NCBI GenBank assembly: GCA_900544905.1
Contig: UQXF01000089.1
Coordinates: 1-13,469, forward strand
DNA: 13,469 bases
Source: an uncultured Clostridium sp.
Lineage (GTDB): Bacteria > Bacillota > Clostridia > Lachnospirales > Lachnospiraceae
Direction: 5' to 3'
In this document: one piece after another, positions 8,627 through 13,469 of the stretch
Position numbering within the stretch: the stretch's first letter is position 1
Layout of the letters: every line of letters starts with the position of its first letter
Program-made: the position numbers and the translations under genes
Notes under the pieces: model-generated
Told to the model about the DNA's origin: nothing
The model's input: the letters and a program-made list of their open reading frames with translations, nothing else
The model's database searches: none

Positions 8627-8665
8627 ATCCTTATCCTCTCTGCTCTAAAAAAAATATATTTTTAT

Positions 8666-8708
8666 AACTCAAAAATGGTTCACCGAACCATTTTTTCATA
8701 TGCTTGGC
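8666..8708 (-). repeat. 43-bp hairpin repeat, unit 1
   Basis: First of two head-to-tail 43-bp units with no spacer, both starting AACTC and ending GGC on the plus strand. The core is a perfect hairpin, ATGGTTC-ACC-GAACCAT, extended by A and T tracts to 11-12 bp. CATATGCTTGGC follows on the plus strand. Read on the minus strand, in the direction of nusB transcription, the stem ends in a run of T and could act as a weak intrinsic terminator. It ends about 40 bases before the nusB start codon. Confidence 0.85.
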
Positions 8709-8751
8709 AACTCAAAAAATGTCCACCGGACATTTTTCTCATATGCATGGC
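8709..8751 (-). repeat. 43-bp hairpin repeat, unit 2
   Basis: Second unit, aligned without gaps to unit 1 with eight differences. Its hairpin is AAAAATGTCC-ACC-GGACATTTTT. Six of the eight differences form three paired, compensatory changes in the stem, while the ACC loop and the flanking AACTCAAAAA and TCATATGC blocks are identical. On the minus strand the stem is followed by T residues, again resembling an intrinsic terminator. The copy number elsewhere in the genome is unknown. Confidence 0.85.
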
Positions 8752-8760
8752 AACCGGAAG

Positions 8761-8804
8761 AAGGCTGCCTCCCGGACCATACAATATGCCCAGGCAGCAG
8801 CCTT
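8761..8804 (-). terminator. Hairpin directly downstream of the Asp23 gene
   Basis: AAGGCTG (8761-8767) pairs with CAGCCTT (8798-8804), and CCT (8768-8770) with AGG (8792-8794), leaving a 3-base bulge. An alternative unbulged register pairs GCTGCCT (8764-8770) with AGGCAGC (8792-8798). It lies 12 bases after the TAA stop. On the minus strand the tail reads CTTCCGG instead of a T run, so it is a poor classical terminator. It may instead protect the mRNA 3' end or work with the two following hairpins. Confidence 0.4.
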
Positions 8805-8816
8805 GTTAAATCCCTA

Positions 8817-9221
8817 TTATGCCTTTGTTGCTTTCTCTTCCTTATCAATTGCAACTCCGGCAATTCTTACACGAACCTCCGATACCTCTAAGCCTGTCAT
8901 GGTTTCAATCGCCTGCTTCACTTTCTCCTGAACCTTTTTCGATACATCCAGTACGCTGTATCCATATTTCAGCTCCAGCGATAAATCTACCTTCACATTA
9001 TCCGGAGATACCAGAACCTTTACACCCTTGGAAAGATTTTTCATTCCAAGCTTACTTACCAGTTCATTTGTAATGTTGCCATACATCTTTGCAACACCAT
9101 CCACCTCAGTTGCCGCCAAGCCTGCAATAATTGCAATGACCTCATCTGCAATCTGAATATCTCCAAGTACACCTGCTTCTTTTACGCTATATGTGCCAGT
9201 ATTCTGCATTTCTGCTGCCAT
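8817..9221 (-). CDS. Asp23/Gls24 (DUF322) family protein
   Basis: This small cytoplasmic protein belongs to the alkaline-shock Asp23/Gls24 family. Its 134 residues and position just before nusB match B. subtilis YqhY, whose gene lies between the acetyl-CoA carboxylase genes and nusB and has been connected genetically to fatty acid synthesis. Family features include GDIQIADEVIAIIAGLAATEV, a VDGVAKMYGN segment, and the C-terminal strand-helix-strand KVDLSLELKYG, VSKKVQEKVKQAIETMTGL, EVRVRIAGV. No signal peptide or transmembrane segment is seen. The start at 9221 is chosen because AAGGAGG ends exactly 7 bases upstream; an ATG at 9227 is too close to that site. The gene has its own promoter-like sequence and a hairpin after its stop, so it may be partly uncoupled from nusB. 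Its biochemical function is not established. Confidence 0.92.
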   Translation of the reverse strand: MAAEMQNTGTYSVKEAGVLGDIQIADEVIAIIAGLAATEVDGVAKMYGNITNELVSKLGMKNLSKGVKVLVSPDNVKVDLSLELKYGYSVLDVSKKVQEKVKQAIETMTGLEVSEVRVRIAGVAIDKEEKATKA

Positions 9222-9228
9222 AACCATT

Positions 9229-9235
9229 CCTCCTT
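9229..9235 (-). promoter_or_regulatory. Ribosome binding site that decides the Asp23-family start
   Basis: AAGGAGG on the minus strand lies exactly 7 bases before the ATG at 9221. The ATG at 9227 would be only about one base away from it, which rules that start out in practice. Confidence 0.85.
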
Positions 9236-9273
9236 CGCCACTTAGTGACTGAAAATCTAATCATATGTAATAT

Positions 9274-9303
9274 AGTATACCAAATCTACTATACATTTTG
9301 CAA
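9274..9303 (-). promoter_or_regulatory. Putative sigma-A promoter of the Asp23-family gene
   Basis: On the minus strand TTGCAA (9298-9303) and TATACT (9274-9279) are separated by 18 bases, a fair housekeeping promoter about 50 bases before the start codon. A 7-bp inverted repeat, TATAGTA (9271-9277) and TACTATA (9287-9293) with a 9-base spacer, overlaps the -10 box and spacer. It could be an operator. Confidence 0.55.
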
Positions 9304-9368
9304 TGTTTTTGGAGAAATTCTTGTCTACAAGATAATGCTATCACTAAAATTCCCTGTAAATCTTTTTA

Positions 9369-9397
9369 TTGTTTTAATGTGAAATTTATCGTATAAT
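9369..9397 (+). promoter_or_regulatory. Putative sigma-A promoter of the secreted Cys-repeat gene
   Basis: TTGTTT (9369-9374) is followed after exactly 17 bases by a perfect TATAAT (9392-9397), with a TG-free AT-rich spacer. The expected transcript starts near 9404. The ribosome binding site GGAGG (9419-9423) stands 9 bases before the ATG at 9433. This promoter faces away from the Asp23-family promoter across roughly 70 bases. Confidence 0.65.
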
Positions 9398-9432
9398 GGT
9401 ATATATTTATTTACATATGGAGGAATCAGCTC

Positions 9433-10164
9433 ATGAAAAAGAAAATCTTACTCTTATTTATTCTAACCATTATATTATCATTTTTTCCACTGCAGGCATC
9501 TGCCGAAGCTACCTGCACTCATACCTGGAGTGACTGGGAAGTATATATGGAACCCACCTGTGGGGAATCCGGTAAAAAAATGCGGTACTGTCTGGACTGT
9601 TATGAAGAGGAATACGCAGATATACCTGCAACAGGCGAACATGAATGGGATGACTGGTATACGTTAAAATCCGCAACTATTTCAAAAACCGGTATAAAAG
9701 AACGGGAATGTTATATCTGTGGAGAAACCCAGAAAAAAACTACTTCCAAATTAAAGCCTTATATCAAATTATCAAAAAAGACCGTAAAGCTGCAGACCTC
9801 TAAAACTTACTCATTAAAAGTGCGCTATGCGAAAGGCGATTCCATAAAAAAATGCACCTCCAACAATAAAAAGGTTGCAACTGTAACCAAAAAAGGAAAA
9901 ATCAAAGCAAAGAAAAAAGGGACTGCAACAATCACAGTTGTATTGAAGTCAGGCAAACGGGCAAAATGCAAGGTGACAGTATCCGCCAAAAAGAAAAAGG
10001 CTGCCTCAAATAACAGTTCTTCCAAGGGAACCGTATACTGGACACCAAATGGCACTGTGTATCACAGCACAAAAAACTGCCCAACCCTGAGCCGCTCCCG
10101 CATTATTTACAGCGGTCCGCTATCCAGCTGTCCAAAACCGAGGGCATGTAAGGTCTGTTATTGA
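9433..10164 (+). CDS. Secreted protein: Cys-ribbon repeats, Big2 domain and C-terminal His/Cys motif
   Basis: This is a 243-residue exported protein of unknown function. A Sec signal peptide (KKK, a hydrophobic core, then ASA) predicts cleavage after A24. Two repeats follow at an exact 40-residue spacing: H30xWxDW...CxxC (C53, C56) and H70xWxDW...CxxC (C93, C96), resembling small zinc ribbons found in clostridial surface proteins. Residues about 108-184 form a bacterial Ig-like (Big2) domain ending in GKIKAKKKGTATITV and CKVTV. After a Lys/Ser-rich linker, residues 199-243 carry YH211...C216...C239xxC242, similar to Ada-type metal-binding modules. There is no LPXTG, transmembrane or obvious wall anchor at the C-terminus. 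The gene is monocistronic, divergent from the Asp23 gene, and converges on the polymerase gene with only 12 bases between stops. Metal binding is inferred; the cysteines could instead form disulfides outside the cell. Confidence 0.9.
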   Translation: MKKKILLLFILTIILSFFPLQASAEATCTHTWSDWEVYMEPTCGESGKKMRYCLDCYEEEYADIPATGEHEWDDWYTLKSATISKTGIKERECYICGETQKKTTSKLKPYIKLSKKTVKLQTSKTYSLKVRYAKGDSIKKCTSNNKKVATVTKKGKIKAKKKGTATITVVLKSGKRAKCKVTVSAKKKKAASNNSSSKGTVYWTPNGTVYHSTKNCPTLSRSRIIYSGPLSSCPKPRACKVCY

Positions 10165-10176
10165 TTGGTTGTCAAA

Positions 10177-11889
10177 TTACTCTTCCAGCAATTCCTCCAT
10201 AGCCTCATCCACAGAAAGCTGCGGCTGGTCATCAATCATACTGCCAAGCCTGCTGATTTTCCCTTCCGCTTCCGAAAGATATTCCGGAATCCTCCCAAGC
10301 TCCTCTCTGCATTTTCCGGAAAGCATTGGGTCTTCTTCCTCCATACAGAGCATGCCATCATAAAGCATATAAGCATAATCAAGATATACCTCATAACGGA
10401 AATAATCCCTCGCAATTGCCTCCTTCTGCCATTTCATTACACCCTCATAATCGTCCCGGCAGTAGGCTGCCATTGCTTTTGCCTGATACGCCAGTGCACA
10501 GGTGCTGTTTTGTGATAAAATCCGGTCTGCAAGGCTGTCCACCTCTTCAACGTCCTCCGATTCCGACAAGAGCTTAAGCTGTTCCTCTGTATACCATGGG
10601 TACCAGGTTACTGCAAGGGCGGGCTGTTCCGTATAGGCGGCGAGCAGCGGCACTGTCATATAGGCAGACAAAAGCATCAGGATACCGGATTGCGCCAGAA
10701 TATACCCCCTTTTCACAGTCAACGGCTTGCCTGACAAGAAATTCCAGTCCTTCTGTTTCCGGGACTCAGAAGCCGGAGCCTGCTTCCACCGTACATCCTC
10801 CATAATCAGCAGTATAATTGCCAGAATCACTGTATAAGAATAATCAAAATCCAGCAGGCTGTGAACAAAAATAACTGCTGTCACCAGCTTATTCGTAACG
10901 GATACCTTCCGGCAAAGCAGCGTTTTTCCCACTGCAAAAAGATAAATTCCCATTGGTATCCACCCGATATCCAGTCCTAACTGCATCAAATCATTGTGAA
11001 TATAACGCACCGTATACACACCGGTCTGGATTTCATTTTCCATATAATAATATCCCAGATAACCCATTCCAAAGGGATGTTTTAACAGTAATGGCAGAGC
11101 ATCCCGCACATAGAGCAGTCTGCCGACCAGCGTAGAATCGGTCAGAGAAAATGTGGTAATTCTCCCGACACTGCCGGAATCCCCGGTCAGCCAGACAACC
11201 CCTGCAAAAGCTGCCGCAAAAGCCGCCGCTCCGGCAGCCAGCCTTCCGTTCCGGTTCCTTACTATTATAAAAAGAAATACCAGTACCGTCAGTACCAATA
11301 CCGTTCTGCTTCCCGTCACTCCAATTCCTGTGGTTAACACGGCTGCCAGCGCATAGTCACAGAGGGATGGATGCTTTTTGTTACAGAGAAGTACAATCCC
11401 AATCAAAAGAAACAGGGCAAAGGTGTTGGGATACTGGAAAAAACTGCCCAGGCGCCCATTGGAATATAAGTGCTCCTTCATAAAAGGCACAAAAAATCCT
11501 ATAAACCCGATAAGGCACATAACCGCACCCACATACGGAATTACAGAAAAAAGCTTATCCCGGTATCCGGAATCCGTCTGCTGTACGAATAATAATAACA
11601 GCACAATCCAGGAAATCCGGAAAATTCCTAAAAAAGCCATGCCGGAATCCACCGCCCAGATACAGGTTATAAGATAAAAAATGAGAAGCAGCAATGCCAG
11701 TGAAAATCCCACTGTACCCTGACACTGTATATTCTTTTTCCTTCTCATGCCCGCCAGCAGAATCATCCCTAACACAACCGTAGCGATTGCGCCACAGAAC
11801 TCATAATACATTCCATAAAAAAATGGGAGCATGCAAAAAGCAATTAAAATCCACAATCTCATCCCCTGCTCCTCTGTCTTAAGCTTCAT
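10177..11889 (-). CDS. O-antigen ligase/Wzy-like polytopic membrane protein
   Basis: This is a membrane protein of the O-antigen ligase/polymerase (Wzy_C, RfaL/WaaL-like) superfamily, which joins or polymerises undecaprenyl-linked glycans at the outer face of the membrane. It has about ten or more hydrophobic segments between residues 10 and 420. The family signature is visible in the large loop: R258, a DALPLLLKHPFGMGYLGYY segment (263-281) and H299-N300 followed by LGLDIGW. Residues from about 425 to the end are soluble, and about 445-515 look TPR-like (ALAYQAKAMAAYCRDDYEGVMKWQKEAI). In a Gram-positive host the substrate would be a capsular, wall or glycoprotein glycan, not LPS. No glycosyltransferase is adjacent. 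The start is uncertain: ATG 11889 is used here, but ATG 11862 (nine codons in) has a better AGAGGAG site 6 bases upstream. Confidence 0.85.
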   Translation of the reverse strand: MKLKTEEQGMRLWILIAFCMLPFFYGMYYEFCGAIATVVLGMILLAGMRRKKNIQCQGTVGFSLALLLLIFYLITCIWAVDSGMAFLGIFRISWIVLLLLFVQQTDSGYRDKLFSVIPYVGAVMCLIGFIGFFVPFMKEHLYSNGRLGSFFQYPNTFALFLLIGIVLLCNKKHPSLCDYALAAVLTTGIGVTGSRTVLVLTVLVFLFIIVRNRNGRLAAGAAAFAAAFAGVVWLTGDSGSVGRITTFSLTDSTLVGRLLYVRDALPLLLKHPFGMGYLGYYYMENEIQTGVYTVRYIHNDLMQLGLDIGWIPMGIYLFAVGKTLLCRKVSVTNKLVTAVIFVHSLLDFDYSYTVILAIILLIMEDVRWKQAPASESRKQKDWNFLSGKPLTVKRGYILAQSGILMLLSAYMTVPLLAAYTEQPALAVTWYPWYTEEQLKLLSESEDVEEVDSLADRILSQNSTCALAYQAKAMAAYCRDDYEGVMKWQKEAIARDYFRYEVYLDYAYMLYDGMLCMEEEDPMLSGKCREELGRIPEYLSEAEGKISRLGSMIDDQPQLSVDEAMEELLEE

Positions 11890-11960
11890 TTTATCTTTAC
11901 CCCCATTTCTATTCCAATACTATTCCGGTAATTGTAAAGTCTTATCCCCTGCCTTTTACG

Positions 11961-12004
11961 AAAAAAACCCCCCGGATGCCGGAGTTTTTCCCTGGCATCC
12001 GGGG
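11961..12004 (-). terminator. Intrinsic terminator of the LRR protein gene
   Basis: An 11-bp perfect stem, CCCCGGATGCC (11970-11980) with GGCATCCGGGG (11994-12004), encloses a 13-base loop. On the minus strand it is followed, after two G, by a run of seven T (11961-11967). It starts 29 bases after the TAA of the LRR gene, and it separates that gene from the polymerase gene. The plus-strand side has no T run, so it is directional. Confidence 0.9.
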
Positions 12005-12033
12005 TATATAAACACAATTTCATTCCCCTGGGA

Positions 12034-13392
12034 TTACTTTGCGTATATCTCTACATAGAAGACTCTGCTGCCCTTTTTGAGGGTCAGTCTGCTGTAACCC
12101 TTTTTCTTAACCTTGATTTTTCCGGTTTTCTTGCTATAGCTTAATGCATCGCTCTGGTTCACCGCCTTGTAACCGGAGCCGATATAATTCTTTAAGCTGA
12201 TGGTCTTTCCCTTCTTCGTCTCAAAGCTGAGTGTTAACTTCTTCTGCTTGGACAGGTTAAGCTTCTTAATCTTTGAACCGTAAAAGCTTAAATATTTAAG
12301 CTTGGTGTTTTTCTTAAGATTCAGGCTGTTAAGCTTGGTCTGATAGCACGACAGGCTCGTAAGCTTTTTGTTGTTGGCAAGATTTAATTTGGAAACCTTT
12401 GTACAGCCCGCATTTAAGCTTGTCAGATTCTTATTTTTTGACACATCAAGAGTCTTTAAATTCTTATTACCATTTACACTAAGATAAATGAGTTTTTTCA
12501 GATTTTTAAGATTCAGGCTCTTGATATTATTATCTGTTGCATACAGACTGACAACCGCTGACGGCAGCTTTAAAGAGGTCAGTCGCTTATTGCTGATACA
12601 GCCTACATATTTTAACTTTTTATTAGCCGAAAAGTCTAAAGCCTTCAAGCCCGTTTTGCTTATACTGACACTCTCCAGCTGTTTTAATTTTTTCATTCCT
12701 GTAAGCTTCGTGACAGGCGCTGAAATATAAAATCCTTTAAGCTTTGTATACTTGGAGACATCAAAACTCTTAAGCTGTCCACCCAAAGACAACGTTTCCA
12801 GCCCACTCATATTGCCAAAGGAAATTTTGGTTATCTTCTGTCCGTTGACCATGACGCTCAACGCTTTCGGAGCATTTACTGTAACGCTCTTTAAGCTCTT
12901 TAAACCTGAAATATCAACTACCTGTGCATGAGAAGCCGAAACCTTTAAGGATGCTGTTGAAACACCACCCAGGCTGACATAAAAAAGGTTCTGGTCTGAT
13001 GTAAAAGAAGACGCACCATACTTCTCAGCTGTAAAATACCCCAATCCGCTAAACTTTTTGATGCAGTCTGCACTGTAAACCGTGCCATCCGTGCCATACA
13101 CCGACAAATATTCCACGGAATCCGTATCAACAGAGAGTATCCCGGAAGAATCTCTGCGAAAGGTACCGGAAGAGCCAAAATCATACTCTATATATTCCGT
13201 GTTTTCGCCAAGCTCATCATCGCTGCTTACACTCTCCTTTACAACGCGCTCTAATGCGTTTCTGATTGCCGTATCCGGAAAATTTGCTGCATTAACAGGC
13301 ACATAATTTTCAGCCAGAGCAACACTGCTTCCTGTTATCATTCCGACTGCCATAATTGCCAATGTAAGAAATGTTTTCATAATCTGTTTCAT
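12034..13392 (-). CDS. Secreted leucine-rich-repeat surface protein
   Basis: This is a 452-residue exported protein of unknown specific role. A Sec signal peptide predicts cleavage after VALA (A27). The mature N-terminus, YVPVNAANFPDTAIRNAL, resembles the NFPD..FR segment that opens many clostridial LRR surface proteins. Leucine-rich repeats run from about residue 157 to 390, most regular from 290 to 385, where a 21-residue unit xLNLxxNxxLxxLxxxxxxLx recurs. The C-terminal 58 residues end in TGKIKVKKKGYSRLTLKKG, similar to the last strands of a Big2 domain, but the domain looks incomplete. There is no LPXTG motif or transmembrane anchor. AAGGAGG lies 7 bases before the ATG, strongly supporting the start. 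The gene ends in its own terminator, so it is probably monocistronic. An adhesion or protein-protein interaction role is inferred from the LRR fold only. Confidence 0.9.
   Translation of the reverse strand: MKQIMKTFLTLAIMAVGMITGSSVALAENYVPVNAANFPDTAIRNALERVVKESVSSDDELGENTEYIEYDFGSSGTFRRDSSGILSVDTDSVEYLSVYGTDGTVYSADCIKKFSGLGYFTAEKYGASSFTSDQNLFYVSLGGVSTASLKVSASHAQVVDISGLKSLKSVTVNAPKALSVMVNGQKITKISFGNMSGLETLSLGGQLKSFDVSKYTKLKGFYISAPVTKLTGMKKLKQLESVSISKTGLKALDFSANKKLKYVGCISNKRLTSLKLPSAVVSLYATDNNIKSLNLKNLKKLIYLSVNGNKNLKTLDVSKNKNLTSLNAGCTKVSKLNLANNKKLTSLSCYQTKLNSLNLKKNTKLKYLSFYGSKIKKLNLSKQKKLTLSFETKKGKTISLKNYIGSGYKAVNQSDALSYSKKTGKIKVKKKGYSRLTLKKGSRVFYVEIYAK
12238..12534 (-). repeat. Tandem 21-residue LRR-coding repeats
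   Basis: Residues about 287-385 of the secreted LRR protein are built from head-to-tail units of 21 residues (63 bp, one unit of 22). Two examples start at residues 335 and 356: KLNLANNKKLTSL... and SLNLKKNTKLKYL.... At the DNA level AAGCTT and TTAAG blocks recur at the unit junctions, consistent with repeat duplication. Unit number may vary among strains. Confidence 0.75.
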
Positions 13393-13424
13393 CGTTTCTC
13401 CTCCTTTTAAGAAAATAATCTCTC

Positions 13425-13469
13425 GGAATCTTTAAGCCAGTAAATATAAGGCTTTCAGATTCCTTTTTT
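13425..13469. promoter_or_regulatory. Imperfect inverted repeat in the LRR gene leader, at the contig edge
   Basis: GGAATCTTTAAGCC (13425-13438) and GGCTTTCAGATTCC (13450-13463) are inverted repeats matching at 12 of 14 positions, with an 11-base AT-rich loop. Six T (13464-13469) follow on the plus strand. It is 32 bases upstream of the LRR start codon. Read on the plus strand it looks like an intrinsic terminator, perhaps bidirectional or for a gene beyond the edge. Read on the minus strand it would be a leader hairpin or an operator. No LRR promoter could be picked out before the sequence ends. Confidence 0.5.

Noticed and set aside
8641..8653. TGCTCTAAAAAAA resembling a boxA antitermination site next to nusB
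   Set aside because: It lies on the plus strand, so it is not present in the nusB transcript, and only the first six bases match boxA.
8681..8749. A 22-codon minus-strand reading frame through the hairpin repeats
   Set aside because: It has no ribosome binding site, the sequence is fully explained by the repeat structure, and it has no recognisable features.
8666..8751. Possible CRISPR array from the 43-bp repeats
   Set aside because: Only two adjoining units with no unique spacers between them, and no cas genes in the window.
9825..10055. 76-codon hydrophobic minus-strand frame inside the secreted Cys-repeat gene
   Set aside because: The hydrophobicity is the complement of lysine-rich AAA/AAG codons. 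The plus-strand frame has a promoter, ribosome binding site and signal peptide.

Overview
The window looks like a chromosomal fragment from a Gram-positive anaerobe of the Clostridia, most likely a Lachnospiraceae-type gut bacterium. This is inferred from gene order, strong AGGAGG-type ribosome binding sites, moderate-to-low GC, and lysine-rich secreted LRR and Ig-like proteins. No marker gene fixes the genus. The first 37 bases are not genomic: positions 5-37 match the Illumina Nextera Read 1 transposase adapter, so the left edge is an untrimmed contig end.

Positions 45-9221 hold a tightly packed housekeeping block on the minus strand. In transcription order it is an Asp23/Gls24 protein, nusB, xseA, xseB, ispA, dxs, tlyA, nadK, argR and recN. 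It corresponds to the conserved Bacillus/Clostridium segment yqhY-nusB-(folD)-xseAB-ispA-dxs-tlyA-argR-recN, here with nadK included and folD absent. From nusB to recN most gaps are 9-15 bp, several ribosome binding sites touch or overlap the upstream stop codon, and xseB overlaps xseA, so one long operon is likely. The products cover isoprenoid precursor supply (Dxs, IspA), NADP synthesis (NadK), DNA repair (RecN, exonuclease VII), rRNA transcription and modification (NusB, TlyA) and arginine control (ArgR).

The one real break in the block lies between the Asp23 gene and nusB. It holds a hairpin and then two tandem 43-bp units, each with a perfect A/T-flanked hairpin. The two units differ mainly by three compensatory base-pair changes in the stem, which makes this the most unusual non-coding signal in the window.

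Positions 9222-13469 are an accessory cell-surface region. A plus-strand gene, divergent from the Asp23 gene, encodes a secreted protein with two cysteine-ribbon repeats, a Big2 Ig-like domain and a C-terminal His/Cys motif. It converges on a minus-strand gene for an O-antigen-ligase/Wzy-like polytopic membrane protein. Upstream of that is a secreted leucine-rich-repeat protein ending in a strong intrinsic terminator. The right edge carries a long imperfect inverted repeat in the leader of the LRR gene.

No tRNA, rRNA, CRISPR array, transposase or prophage gene was seen. No gene-free stretch exceeds about 215 bases.
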